Shown here piece after piece: positions 1-9,021 of a DNA stretch of 64,000 bases (the first letter of the stretch is position 1; each line of letters opens with the position of its first letter). Where the stretch lies: positions 186,001-250,000 of the forward strand of contig JADJPL010000010.1 in the NCBI GenBank assembly GCA_016713275.1. Reading direction: 5' to 3'. The DNA comes from Haliscomenobacter sp. (lineage in GTDB: Bacteria > Bacteroidota > Bacteroidia > Chitinophagales > Saprospiraceae). A program made the position numbers and the translations under genes. The notes beneath the pieces are model-generated. The model was given only the letters and a program-made list of their open reading frames with translations. It made no database searches and was not told the origin of the DNA.

Positions 1-333
1 CAGAACCATCCGGAAAGGAGGCCCCGTTTGGTCATCCATTATTCTTCCCCTTCCAAAGTGACTGGAACCCGCTCGGTTTTGGCCCAGGAAGTTGGCGCCT
101 TGAAGATTTTTCCCAATCCGGTTGCAGAAGGATCTGTAATGGTGGAGATGGGGAACGAAGAGCCCGCCTTGATTCGCATGTTTAACTCTAACGGCCAACT
201 GGTGCGCACGTTGAAAACGGACGGAGGAAAAACGGTCGCGTTCTCTTTTGGCAATCAACCCGCCGGTTTGTACTACCTCCAGGCCAGTCAAGCTCAAAAA
301 TGGTATATCCAAAAACTGGTAATTGAAAACTAA
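1..333 (+). CDS. C-terminal end of a type IX-secreted protein (5' partial)
   Basis: The reading frame is open from the first base, so this is the tail of a longer gene cut by the window edge. The last ~80 residues have the layout of the Por secretion system (T9SS) type A sorting domain: an IFPNPV motif, a beta-rich stretch with IRMFNSNGQLV, and a final GLYYL segment ending in KLVIEN. Such domains direct export across the outer membrane and are cleaved or replaced by a lipid anchor at the surface. The function of the missing N-terminal part cannot be told. A terminator-like hairpin follows. Confidence 0.85.
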   Translation, partial: QNHPERRPRLVIHYSSPSKVTGTRSVLAQEVGALKIFPNPVAEGSVMVEMGNEEPALIRMFNSNGQLVRTLKTDGGKTVAFSFGNQPAGLYYLQASQAQKWYIQKLVIEN

Positions 334-342
334 CTAATTTAT

Positions 343-420
343 GGGCTGCCGCTGCGGTGGGGTAGAAGCGGGGTGTTGCCTTTCTGCTGCACAATCGCTA
401 CGGCAGCCCTTGGTTTTTTT
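343..420 (+). terminator. Probable intrinsic terminator with long stem-loop
   Basis: GGGCTGCCG (343-351) pairs perfectly with CGGCAGCCC (401-409) and is followed by a run of seven T (414-420). The 49-base interior is itself G-rich and probably structured. It lies between the stop of the sorting-domain protein and the TonB receptor start at 432, so it should separate the two transcripts. Confidence 0.55.
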
Positions 421-431
421 AACCTGAACGT

Positions 432-3311
432 ATGAAATCCGCCTTCCGATACCTGTTTTTTGTCCTGGTAACCCTCGCCTCCGTTCCAATGCTCGGTCAA
501 AGGAGCAATATCCTTTATGGCAAAGTCACGGATTCCGCTACAAGGGAACCTCTTATCGGGGCCACGGTGGCGGTGGAACAAACCGACCTGGGTACCGTCA
601 CCAATGCCAATGGGGAATTCCGCCTCACCGAAATTACCGCCAATCTGGTTCGTGTTCGGATTTCTTTTATTGGGTATCAGGATTATATTCTGAGCCAGGA
701 TTTTAGCAAAAATCCGGTCGTAGAAGTGAATATCCGCCTGGCGCCCGCCTCTTTTGCCCTTGATGTAGTAGAGGTCCAGGGGAAAGCGGAAGGTCAGATC
801 CGCGCTTTGGTGGAGCAGAAAAAGGCGGAAAGCATAAAAAATATTGTTTCTGCCGAGCAAATCGCCACTTTCCCCGACATGAATGCCGCCGAAGTGATGC
901 AGCGCATCCCCGGCATTACCCTGCAGCGAGACCAGGGGGAAGGCCGGTTTGTCCAGCTGCGTGGCACGCCTCCGGAGTTGACCAATTTTAATGTGAACGG
1001 CGAGCAGATCCCTTCGCCGCAGGGAGGCGTTCGCTATGTAGGTATGGATATCATCCCTGCCGATCAGATCGATTTCATTGAAGTTTCTAAAGTAATGACT
1101 CCCGATATGGATGCCGATGGCATCGGCGGTTCTGTCAACGTGAAAACGAAAGAGGCCGCCGGGGAAAAACCAGAATTGAAGGCCGTTTTGGCAGGAGGCG
1201 ATAACAACCTGCGCCAAACGCCCAACTATCAATTGCAATTCCCTTATGGTCAGGGGTTTCGCAAGTTCGGCTTCAATCTGAACTCCAGCTACTTCCAAAA
1301 CAACCAGGGCTCGGACAATATTGAATACGAGTTCGTCAAAGGACCGTTCTTCGGGAGCCAGAATGCCGGGCAGAATAACTTTTTCGTCCAATACCGGGAA
1401 GTCCAATTCCGGCATTACGATATTACCCGAACCCGGCTGAGCGTAAGCCCCACCCTGGACTTTAAGTTTAACGAACAGTCTTTTGTTTATCTCCGGGCGA
1501 TGTACAATGACTTCCGCGACAACGAGACCCGAAGAAGGCTGATTTACGAACTGGATGATGCCCTTTCTGAAACCTATTATCTGTATGGGGGGATCGTTCA
1601 CGATATCAAGGACCGCCTGAAAGAACAAGAACTGAGCACCTTGGGCCTTGGCGGCGAACACCGGATCGGTAAAGCAACGCTGGATTATCAGATCTTCTAT
1701 GCTTTTGCCCAGGAATCCGAGCCCGACCGGCTCGAAGCCGCTTTTGAAAGCCCCGGACAGGCCATCGCTATTTCCCTGGACACCACAGACCGGGAATATC
1801 CCCGAATCGTATTCCCCAACCCGGCCAACGCCGTTAATGCAACCAACTACGCCAAATATACCCTGGATGATTTGCTATTGGAGGAGCGGCTGGTCAAAGA
1901 CAAAAACCTCACTCCCAGGATTAACTTAACGTTGCCCTATGCCTTTTCTACCTCGAGCAAAGGCTATCTGAAATTTGGGGGCAAAATAAGGATGAAAGAC
2001 AAGCGCAGGGACATTCGCTCCCAGGACTTTGGCGCGTATACGCCCCAGTCTACCTTGTACCCCGGGGTTGGGCCGTCGTTATCTTTGCTTACGGTGGATG
2101 ATGGATTCAGAGAAATGAACTTGCTGAACAAGGGATACCAGATGGAGTACATGCCATCGCCGGCGCTTCTTCGGGAGTTCCACGAAACCTGCCCTCAGCT
2201 TTTTGTCTTTGATCGCGTAGCTACCCGCACCCAATCCTTTGGCGAAGATTATAAAGCCAAGGAAAAAATTTTCGCAGCGTACAGCATGGTCCGGCACGAT
2301 TTCGGACGGCATATGCTTATCGGCGGGTTGCGCTACGAAAAAACTGTTATCGACTACCAGGGGGCATTGATTGTGCTGGATGGAAAGCGGTTGGTTGGCG
2401 TCGATACCTTAACCGACAAGCGCACCCACGAATTTTTATTGCCTCAAATTCAATGGAAATATTCCGTTCACGAGAATTTTAATATTCGCGCTGCATTAAC
2501 CTATACGTATTCCCGTCCCAATTTTGATGACGTGCTGCCCTACCGGGCACAAGACCGCGAAGAAGTGAAGTACGGAAACCCTGATTTGAGGTATCCGCGA
2601 TCCACCAACGTCGATTTTCTGGTAGAACGGTATTTTGGGAAAGGCTTAATCACCGGTGGCGTATTCTATAAAGAAATTGATGATTTTGTTTTATTTTTTA
2701 AACGATTTGCGCACGAAGGAGACCCAAAAGACTTTAGTCTGGTTGAAATAACCAAAGCCATAAATGGCAGCGAAGCAACGGTTTATGGGGCCGAACTCCA
2801 GGCTCAGTTGAAGCTGAGCTTTTTACCCGGTTTTTTGAAGCAACTCGGTATATACGCCAATTACACCTATACCCATTCGAAATCCCAGATTAACAAACGG
2901 CTGCCGGCCAACTTCACCGATGCGGTTGTCGTTTTTGGCGACGACGATGCCAGCTTTTTCTCCCCAACAGAGGAAAAGGAGCAAATTAGCTTGCCCGGCC
3001 AAGCAAAGAACACCGCAAATCTGGCGTTGTTTTTTGACTCCAAACGCTTCTTCGCCCGCCTTACGGCCAATTACCACGATGCGTTTTTGTACCGCCTGGG
3101 CGCCGATGCCGATCTGGACGAATACTACGATCAGGAGTTCCGCCTCGATTTCACCGCCAACTACGACGTAACCAAAAACCTCAATGTTTTTGCCGATGTG
3201 ATCAACCTGACCAACACGCCTCTTCGGTATTACCTGGGCAATTCCGATCGGATCAAACTGCAGGAGTTTTATTCCTGGTGGGGAAGGATGGGAGTTAAGT
3301 TGAGTTTTTAG
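432..3311 (+). CDS. TonB-dependent outer-membrane receptor with carboxypeptidase-regulatory-like N-terminus
   Basis: 959 residues. A signal peptide (~1-23, ending in LGQ) is followed by a CarboxypepD_reg-like domain (~28-110, GKVTDSATREPLIGATV), then a plug domain (~125-240, with PDMNAAEVMQRIPGIT and the VKTK end), then a 22-strand-type beta-barrel ending in an aromatic residue (KLSF), as expected for Bam-dependent outer-membrane proteins. It imports an unknown ligand using TonB energy. No SusD partner follows, which argues against a classical polysaccharide-utilisation pair; siderophore, peptide or other substrates are equally possible. The frame is intact. A 440-codon open frame on the other strand here is a shadow. 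Confidence 0.93.
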   Translation: MKSAFRYLFFVLVTLASVPMLGQRSNILYGKVTDSATREPLIGATVAVEQTDLGTVTNANGEFRLTEITANLVRVRISFIGYQDYILSQDFSKNPVVEVNIRLAPASFALDVVEVQGKAEGQIRALVEQKKAESIKNIVSAEQIATFPDMNAAEVMQRIPGITLQRDQGEGRFVQLRGTPPELTNFNVNGEQIPSPQGGVRYVGMDIIPADQIDFIEVSKVMTPDMDADGIGGSVNVKTKEAAGEKPELKAVLAGGDNNLRQTPNYQLQFPYGQGFRKFGFNLNSSYFQNNQGSDNIEYEFVKGPFFGSQNAGQNNFFVQYREVQFRHYDITRTRLSVSPTLDFKFNEQSFVYLRAMYNDFRDNETRRRLIYELDDALSETYYLYGGIVHDIKDRLKEQELSTLGLGGEHRIGKATLDYQIFYAFAQESEPDRLEAAFESPGQAIAISLDTTDREYPRIVFPNPANAVNATNYAKYTLDDLLLEERLVKDKNLTPRINLTLPYAFSTSSKGYLKFGGKIRMKDKRRDIRSQDFGAYTPQSTLYPGVGPSLSLLTVDDGFREMNLLNKGYQMEYMPSPALLREFHETCPQLFVFDRVATRTQSFGEDYKAKEKIFAAYSMVRHDFGRHMLIGGLRYEKTVIDYQGALIVLDGKRLVGVDTLTDKRTHEFLLPQIQWKYSVHENFNIRAALTYTYSRPNFDDVLPYRAQDREEVKYGNPDLRYPRSTNVDFLVERYFGKGLITGGVFYKEIDDFVLFFKRFAHEGDPKDFSLVEITKAINGSEATVYGAELQAQLKLSFLPGFLKQLGIYANYTYTHSKSQINKRLPANFTDAVVVFGDDDASFFSPTEEKEQISLPGQAKNTANLALFFDSKRFFARLTANYHDAFLYRLGADADLDEYYDQEFRLDFTANYDVTKNLNVFADVINLTNTPLRYYLGNSDRIKLQEFYSWWGRMGVKLSF

Positions 3312-3376
3312 TGGTTGGTGGTTAGTGGTTGGTGGTTAGTGGCTAGTGCACTTAATCACCAATCACCAACCACTCA
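3311..3376. repeat. 7/14-bp minisatellite with inverted copy
   Basis: GTGGTTGGTGGTTA occurs twice in perfect tandem (3311-3324, 3325-3338), followed by a shortened copy. The complementary words (ATCACCAATCACCAACCAC) follow at ~3355-3372, so the transcript could fold into a hairpin. The array starts on the last base of the receptor stop codon and reaches the stop of the convergent YdcF gene. It may act as a bidirectional terminator; that is inference. Confidence 0.7.
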
Positions 3377-4147
3377 ATTATACCCTTTAATCCGGTACGC
3401 CACGATCCCCACCCATTCCTTGATAAGCCATTCCCACTTTTGGAAGGTGTCGGGTTCGAATTTGAGCAGGTCTTCCCACCACAACCGCGATTGATTCTGA
3501 AGGTAATCGACGCAATAGATATCCGGGTTTAGGCTGGCTTTTCGGAAGCAAGCCCGGGATCTGGGCATGTGCCAGGCGGAGGTGATTAGCAATACCCGGT
3601 TTAACTCGGGGTGTTGCTGGAGTAGTTGCTTGCTGTTCCAGGCGTTTTCCCAGGTATTCCTGGCCTGAGCTTCGACCAGGAGGTCTTCTTCGGGGATGCC
3701 CGATTGCACCAGAAACGCGTAGGTCTCCCTGGCTTCATTCCCTTTGGGCGCTCCGAGAACCCTACTCCAGCCGCCGGTCAGCAGAATTTTATTGATTTTT
3801 CCCTGGTGGTAGAGTTCCAGCGTTTGCGTAAGCCGGTTGGCGCTGACATTGACATGGAACCGCCCATCAACGGGCCAGCCATAGGAATTCGAAAAACCGC
3901 CCAAAAGAATTCCCACATCGTACGGAGTAGTAATCGCTTGAGCCGAGGAAGGCTTGGGTTCCCACCACCGGGCAACGGTATTCAGCAAAGCGCGGTTGCT
4001 TCCCAAAACGAGGATTGCCAGGGCAGCCAGTGCGCAGCGGTTTTTCCATTTTGGATTTTTGCTCCTCCAGGCAACGAACAGGAGTACCAAAACCCAGTTC
4101 ATAGGCCGGATAAGGAAGTAGAGGATTTTCGACGCGACAAAAAACAT
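3374..4147 (-). CDS. YdcF/SanA-like (DUF218) membrane protein
   Basis: 257 residues with two N-terminal hydrophobic segments (~5-27, ~38-55) and a C-terminal DUF218 domain. Family hallmarks: YDVGILLGG, KILLTGGWSR, the ARNTWENA box and LITSAWHMPRSRACF. DUF218 proteins include ElyC and SanA, linked to envelope and peptidoglycan integrity; the enzymatic reaction is not established. It is the last gene of a minus-strand block reading from 6481 down and lies 21 bp after the rhomboid gene. Confidence 0.85.
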   Translation of the reverse strand: MFFVASKILYFLIRPMNWVLVLLFVAWRSKNPKWKNRCALAALAILVLGSNRALLNTVARWWEPKPSSAQAITTPYDVGILLGGFSNSYGWPVDGRFHVNVSANRLTQTLELYHQGKINKILLTGGWSRVLGAPKGNEARETYAFLVQSGIPEEDLLVEAQARNTWENAWNSKQLLQQHPELNRVLLITSAWHMPRSRACFRKASLNPDIYCVDYLQNQSRLWWEDLLKFEPDTFQKWEWLIKEWVGIVAYRIKGYN

Positions 4148-4168
4148 GGGGTTCAGGGCATTTGAAGG

Positions 4169-4819
4169 TTAAAAGGGCGAAGTTGGGCCTTGAAGTAATT
4201 TGGCGATGAACTGCTCCAGAAATACCGGCCGGAAGAAAAACGTAGAAACCAGCACAAACGCCAATCCATAAATCGCTCCGGCAAAGTGTGCGCTATGCGC
4301 GATATGATCCCCCGGGTTGTGTTTGCTCATGTAGTTGGAGTACCAAAGATACAGCACGCCAACCAGGATGGCCGGGAGCGGGGGAAAAAGGAACCATTGC
4401 CAGGGATCCATCAGGATGTAAATGAAGACCAGCGCCGACGTGGCGCCCGAGGCGCCCAGTTCCCCATAGCCCGGGTTGTCTTGATGACGGAAGTAGGCAG
4501 GCAGGGAAGAGACCACGATCGAGGTAAGGTAGAATACAACAAATGCGATAAGCCCGTAAGTAGGTCCGAAAAGATACCCGAACAACAGCTCCACTACGCC
4601 GCCGAATTGGTACAAAACATACAAGTTGATTAGCAGGTGCGTCCAGTTGCCGTGTACAAACCCGGCGGCCAAAAGGCGGAAATACTCCTTTTGGTGTTTT
4701 ACCCGATAGGGCATGTGGAGCAATTTATTGGCGAATTCCGGATTCCGGAACCCTTGCCAGGAGATGAAGCCCGTCAGAATGACCAGGATCAGCGTAATGT
4801 TTAGTTCGGTGGCGCCCAT
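4169..4819 (-). CDS. Rhomboid-family intramembrane serine protease
   Basis: 216 residues, about six transmembrane segments. The GxSG catalytic motif is visible as GASGATSA. The conserved HGNWTHLLIN segment (oxyanion/His region) lies upstream, and HSAHFAGAIYG near the C-terminus supplies the catalytic histidine and the AHxxGxxxG helix-packing motif. It cleaves transmembrane substrates within the inner membrane; the substrate is unknown. It sits 13 bp downstream of rlmH and 21 bp upstream of the YdcF gene, likely co-transcribed. Confidence 0.92.
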   Translation of the reverse strand: MGATELNITLILVILTGFISWQGFRNPEFANKLLHMPYRVKHQKEYFRLLAAGFVHGNWTHLLINLYVLYQFGGVVELLFGYLFGPTYGLIAFVVFYLTSIVVSSLPAYFRHQDNPGYGELGASGATSALVFIYILMDPWQWFLFPPLPAILVGVLYLWYSNYMSKHNPGDHIAHSAHFAGAIYGLAFVLVSTFFFRPVFLEQFIAKLLQGPTSPF

Positions 4820-4832
4820 AGATTAATCGATG

Positions 4833-5306
4833 TTATTGGTTATGGTAGGGTTCGTTTCGCAGGATCGTCATTGCCCGGTATAGTTGTTCCAGGAAAAACA
4901 GCCGCACCATTTGGTGAGAAAAAGTCATTTCGGAAAGGGAAAGCATCGCATTGGCCCGGGAATAAACCGCTTCTGAAAAGCCATAGGCGCCCCCGATTTG
5001 AAAGATCAACCGCTTGTGCGTCCATTGCATGCGTTGATCCAGCCATCGCGCAAAGTGGGTGGACGAGAAGGATTGGCCCTTCTCGTCCAGCAAAACCAAA
5101 AAATCTTCCGGTTTAACCCGGGCAAGCAAACGTTCTCCTTCCTGTCGTTTGATTTCTTCCGGAGGCGCCTTCCCGGCGCCCCGGATATCGGGAATCAAGA
5201 CCGCTTCGAAAGGAAGGTAGTGTTTCAGCCGCTTTTCATAGCGGGTTATTCCCTCCTCGAGGTAGGGTTCCTGGGTTTTTCCGATCCAACAGCATTCCAC
5301 CTTCAT
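4833..5306 (-). CDS. rlmH: 23S rRNA (pseudouridine1915-N3)-methyltransferase RlmH
   Basis: 157 residues, the family's usual length. A SPOUT-type methyltransferase that methylates pseudouridine 1915 in helix 69 of 23S rRNA using S-adenosylmethionine. Diagnostic segments: the N-terminal WIGKT and YEKRLKHY, LLDEKGQSFSS, the SAM-knot segment IGGAYGFSEAVY, and the C-terminal MTFSHQMVRLFFLEQLYRA. The frame is intact and the start is ATG, 7 bp downstream of the unknown gene ending at 5314. Confidence 0.96.
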   Translation of the reverse strand: MKVECCWIGKTQEPYLEEGITRYEKRLKHYLPFEAVLIPDIRGAGKAPPEEIKRQEGERLLARVKPEDFLVLLDEKGQSFSSTHFARWLDQRMQWTHKRLIFQIGGAYGFSEAVYSRANAMLSLSEMTFSHQMVRLFFLEQLYRAMTILRNEPYHNQ

Positions 5307-5313
5307 GGCGCGG

Positions 5314-5739
5314 TCAGTCCAGCAAAGGCTTCCCGATATACACTTTGATCTCCGGGGCGATCTTGATCCGAAGGCGGACGATCAAAGGCTCGATGGGGGA
5401 GAGCCTGGTTTTTTGATGCAGCACATAGGTCGTTTTTATGGTCGTAAACACCGAGACCAAGGCCGTATTGCCTTTGCAATCGTTGAGAATCTCATCCAGA
5501 CGCTCCAGGGTGAATTGATGGTGATGTCCCAGGAATTCGGCTTCCAAAGATGGGCTAAACGCGATCTGCAAGGCAAAGCTATTGATCTGCAGCCCATACT
5601 TCTGGAGTTTGGGAAAGATCTGAAGCCAATCGTCGATCAGTTGTTCGCTTTTTTCCTTTGCCCCTTCGCCCAGGTTGGCGGCCTGTGCTTTGAAGGCGTC
5701 GGTGGCGTCCTGCAGGGCGCGCATGATCTTGTCGAGCAT
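5314..5739 (-). CDS. Conserved-looking hypothetical protein
   Basis: 141 residues, no signal peptide or membrane segment. The N-terminal third is helical and charged (LDKIMRALQDATDAFKAQAANLGEGAKEK); the C-terminal half is predicted beta-rich and ends in VYIGKPLLD. I do not recognise the family. It lies 3 bp after the lipoprotein gene and 7 bp before rlmH, so it belongs to the same minus-strand transcript. The tight spacing and intact frame support a real gene. Confidence 0.7.
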   Translation of the reverse strand: MLDKIMRALQDATDAFKAQAANLGEGAKEKSEQLIDDWLQIFPKLQKYGLQINSFALQIAFSPSLEAEFLGHHHQFTLERLDEILNDCKGNTALVSVFTTIKTTYVLHQKTRLSPIEPLIVRLRIKIAPEIKVYIGKPLLD

Positions 5740-5742
5740 GAT

Positions 5743-6481
5743 TTATTTATATTTAATGTCCCCTTCCAGCTTGGCTTTTCCATCCATCAGGTCGATCAGG
5801 CTGGCTACTACTTTGACGGTGTTGCCCGTGATTTCCGCCCCGGGAATAGTCACCTTTTTCACCCGCCCGGGCATGTTGTAGATCGTGGTAAATTTGGCGT
5901 TGCTCAGAAACATCTTCATCATCTCCATGTCCTGGCCCTCCATTTCGCTTTTGGCTTCTGTGTTTGCGGGCAGGCGGGTGAAGGATTTCTTGCCGGCTTT
6001 AAAATTAGCGCCTGCCGGAAGCATGTCTGTTGGGTTCATGCCCGGGTTAGCGGTACCGGCCTCTTCCATAACCGTGGGAAGGTGCTTGTAGAAAAAGGCG
6101 ATGTCGTCAGCCGTTTTGAAGCGCAGTTTAATATCGGTGAAAAACTCATCTGTTTTATCGCTGATCTTCACCTGCATCTGTACATTATTCCAGAATTCCG
6201 GCCTGCCGGTTTTGGCTTTGGCTTCCATCGGCAGATCCTTCCAGGAAGATCATGGTATCTTTCTCGAGGTTTTCGGTAAGTCCTTTGGTAGCTTCATTTT
6301 CTTGTGCGCTTTGCTGAATCATGCTTTCATGAAATCATCGGCAAGGATCGCGCTGAGGTCCATTTTGAGTGAGTAAAGCCCCTGATCCGTCCTGGTTCAA
6401 GGTCACTTCTTCCAGGATGTTAAAGCAACCGGTAAGGAGGGTTGACAGCGCCAGGAAAAAAAGTAGCTTAATTTTTTTCAT
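5743..6481 (-). CDS. Putative lipoprotein, three frame breaks
   Basis: Translation from the ATG at 6481 gives a lipoprotein signal with lipobox LLTGC, then FNILEEVTLNQDGSG. The frame breaks at three places: an extra base in the C4 run at 6379-6382, a missing base near 6323, and an extra base near 6237-6243. Joining the frames yields about 245 residues (LYSLKMDLSAIL..., ENLEKDTMIFLED, then a long intact C-terminal part from 6228). The family is not recognised. Early VTLNQDGSG resembles Bacteroidota lipoproteins of unknown role. Three breaks in ~150 bp could mean a decaying gene, but the intact 161-codon remainder and the similar breaks elsewhere favour sequencing indels. Confidence 0.6.
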
Positions 6482-6706
6482 GTTAAGGGAAAATTTTTCA
6501 GTGAATGATCGGTTTGTGTATAAAAGCGGATTTCTGAGGCAGTCCGGCGAAATGCAATGTAGGTTGGTTCCCCCTCGCAGGAGCAGACCGCCAGCCCAAA
6601 GAAACGGTTTTTCCGGGAAAATATTTCAACCGGATATGGTGCGCAAAGAAAACTATCCTGTTGTTTTTCCGTTTCTTTACCGTAATCAATAACAATCCGG
6701 TGTATC

Positions 6707-8197
6707 ATGTTGGATAAAATAACGTTGGGCGAACTGAAAAAAAGCGGCTATCGCCCCAGGCCGATCAAAGAGGAACTTCGCTCCAATCTGATTGCCAAGC
6801 TTCAGGGAAAAGATAAAGTTTTTGAGGGCATTATTGGTTTTGACGACACGGTGCTGCCCGATGTAGAACGCGCCGTACTCTCCCGGCACAACGTGTTGCT
6901 GCTTGGTCTTCGCGGGCAGGCCAAAACCCGGATCGCCCGCTTACTGATCCACTTGCTCGACGAATATGTGCCGGTGGTAGAGGGAAGCGAACTGAACGAC
7001 GATCCGCTGCATCCCATTTCGCGGTACGCGTTGGATAAGATCGCTGAAATGGGCGACGACACCCCGGTGTCCTGGATCCATCGCAGCGAGCGGTACGTGG
7101 AAAAACTCGCTACCCCGGATGTCAGCGTCGCTGACCTGATTGGCGACGTGGACCCCATTAAAGCAGCTACGCTTAAGCTGCCTTATTCCGACGAGCGGGT
7201 GATTCACTTCGGATTGGTTCCGAGAGCGCACCGGAGCATTTTTGTCATCAACGAACTTCCCGATCTTCAGGCACGCATACAGGTTTCGCTTTTCAATATT
7301 CTTCAGGAAGGCGATATTCAGATCAGAGGATTCAAACTCCGCCTACCCCTGGATATTCAATTTGTTTTTACCGCCAACCCGGAAGATTACACCAATCGGG
7401 GCAGTATCATCACCCCGTTGAAAGACCGGATCGAAAGCCAGATCCTGACACACTATCCCAAAACCATCGATATTTCCCGCCAGATAACCCAGCAGGAAGC
7501 CCAACTGGCGGAAGACCAGAAGAAACGGGTTCGGGTGCCGGATTTGTTGCAGGTCTTGCTGGAGCGAATCGCTTTTGAAGCCCGGGAAAGCGAGTATGTA
7601 GATGAAAAAAGCGGCGTTTCGGCGCGCCTGAGCATTTCGGGATATGAAAACCTCGTCAGCACCGCCGAACGGCGAAGCCTGATCAACGGAGAACCTCAAA
7701 CCGTTGCCCGGATTACCGACTTCTGGGGCGTCGTGCCGGCCATCACCGGGAAAGTGGAACTCGTTTACGAAGGAGAACAGGAGGGGCCTTACTCCGTGGC
7801 CATCCACCTGCTGGGCCATGCGATCAAAAAGTTGTTTCTGACCTTTTTCCCCGATCCGGACAAGCTGCGCAAAGGCCGGGAGAAGGATCCTTATGGAGTG
7901 GTGCGGGCCTGGTTTGCAGGAGGCAATCGCGTCGATTTAATCAACGATGCCTCCGAGACCGCATACCGCCAAGCCCTGGACGCCGTTGCGGGGCTTCGGA
8001 AGTTGGCAGAAGCCCACACCCCGGACCAGGAGGAAGTGTACCTCTTCATGGAACTGGCCCTGCACGGATTGGCGGAGTTTAACGTACTCAATAAAGACAT
8101 GCTCGAATCCAGCCTGACGTTCAGAGACATCCTCTCGGATATGCTCGGCGATGACGACGATGATGAGGACGGCTTCAATGAGGAGGATTTAAACTAA
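6707..8197 (+). CDS. MoxR/ChlI-like AAA+ ATPase
   Basis: 496 residues. A magnesium-chelatase-subunit-I-like AAA+ module: Walker A is GLRGQAKT (~65-72), the Walker B-like segment is FVINELPDL, sensor 1 is FTANPEDYTNRG, and the arginine-finger region is LKDRIESQI. An acidic tail (DDDDDEDGFNEED) ends the protein. MoxR relatives are chaperone-like ATPases that normally work with a von Willebrand factor A protein. Here the next gene is TsaC-like, so no VWA partner is in sight. The frame is intact. Confidence 0.85.
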   Translation: MLDKITLGELKKSGYRPRPIKEELRSNLIAKLQGKDKVFEGIIGFDDTVLPDVERAVLSRHNVLLLGLRGQAKTRIARLLIHLLDEYVPVVEGSELNDDPLHPISRYALDKIAEMGDDTPVSWIHRSERYVEKLATPDVSVADLIGDVDPIKAATLKLPYSDERVIHFGLVPRAHRSIFVINELPDLQARIQVSLFNILQEGDIQIRGFKLRLPLDIQFVFTANPEDYTNRGSIITPLKDRIESQILTHYPKTIDISRQITQQEAQLAEDQKKRVRVPDLLQVLLERIAFEARESEYVDEKSGVSARLSISGYENLVSTAERRSLINGEPQTVARITDFWGVVPAITGKVELVYEGEQEGPYSVAIHLLGHAIKKLFLTFFPDPDKLRKGREKDPYGVVRAWFAGGNRVDLINDASETAYRQALDAVAGLRKLAEAHTPDQEEVYLFMELALHGLAEFNVLNKDMLESSLTFRDILSDMLGDDDDDEDGFNEEDLN

Positions 8198-8228
8198 ATC
8201 CGTATCTTTCTCCTTTAACTTCCGAGCC

Positions 8229-8845
8229 ATGCTGCTTTCTATATATCCGGACAATCCAGACGAGAGGAAAATCCGCCAGGTGGTGGAGGTCCTCGAAAAA
8301 GGAGGCGTGATCATTTATCCAACGGACACGGTGTATGGACTGGGGTGCGACGTAAACCAATCCGCCGCAGTGGAAAAAATTTGCCGGATTCGGCGCCTTG
8401 ACCCAAGAGACGCCATGCTGGCCATGATTTTTGAGAGCATCAGCCAGATTTCCCAATTCGTTCCTCCTTTGGATAATTCGACGTTTAAGCTCCTGAAGAA
8501 GAACCTTCCAGGGCCTTTCACCTTTATCCTGCCTGCAGCGGGAAACGTCCCCAAAATGTTCCGGAACAAAAAGAAAACCATCGGCGCCAGGATTCCAGCG
8601 CATCCCATCCCGCTGGCTATTGTCATGCCTTGGGAAGGCCCATCCTGACGACCTCGCTGAAATCGGATGATGAAATCATGGAGTATTTCGTGGAAGCCGA
8701 GGATATCCATGAGGATTTCAGAAAACTAATAGATGTGGTTATTGACGGGGGGCCTTGCGGCAATGTGCCGTCTACGATTGTCGATTGTACCCAGGACGAA
8801 CCGCTGATTACCCGGCAGGGAGCAGGGGCATTGCAATACGTCTAA
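8229..8845 (+). CDS. TsaC/YrdC/Sua5-family protein (one frame break)
   Basis: 205 residues after repair of one missing base near 8622-8627. The YrdC fold is clear: YPTDTVYGLGCDV, RIRRLDPRD, LLKKNLPGPFTFIL, then after the break LGRPILTTS, GNVPSTIVD and RQGAGAL. The family makes L-threonylcarbamoyladenylate from threonine, bicarbonate and ATP for t6A37 of tRNA. The length matches short YrdC-only proteins lacking the Sua5 C-terminal domain. It lies 31 bp after the ATPase gene. Upstream residues run in frame to 8648 before a false stop; the downstream frame continues to 8845. Confidence 0.85.
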
Positions 8846-8855
8846 CCCAAACGCT

Positions 8856-9004
8856 GGGGGTGTCTCAAAAGATCTTTCCTTGCTTGTGGTGTGAAACTTT
8901 ATTTTCTTTTTCAATTCTTTAAAAAACTGCAAAGCAGTTTTTAAAGAATTGAAAAGAAAATATTTATAGCGGGCAGGGCAAGAAGGGTCATTAGGGACAG
9001 GCCC
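8856..9004. mobile_element. Foldback (MITE-like) element A
   Basis: About 149 bp, almost entirely self-complementary. The core has a near-perfect ~29-bp stem, 8901-8930 against 8934-8961, with a 3-base loop. The outer arms are imperfect: left GGGGTGTCTCAAAAGATC, right (reverse complement) GGGCCTGTCCCTAATGACC. Both arms match the two arms of the element at 63777-63864, so they belong to one family. It carries no coding capacity. As a hairpin it could also terminate the two convergent genes. Confidence 0.7.
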
Positions 9005-9021
9005 AATCGGTTGCCGCTGGG

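Noticed and set aside
339..1661. 440-codon open frame antisense to the TonB receptor
   Set aside because: No domain, no signal, and the receptor on the other strand has clear signal, plug and barrel features over the same bases.
5305..6279. 324-codon plus-strand frame over rlmH-upstream genes
   Set aside because: It spans two minus-strand genes and a frame-broken lipoprotein and shows no recognisable protein features; it is a shadow.
8856..9004. Simple rho-independent terminator at the TsaC-like/gliding gene junction
   Set aside because: The hairpin is far longer than needed and both arms recur at 63.8 kb, so a repeat element is the better description, though termination may be a side effect.
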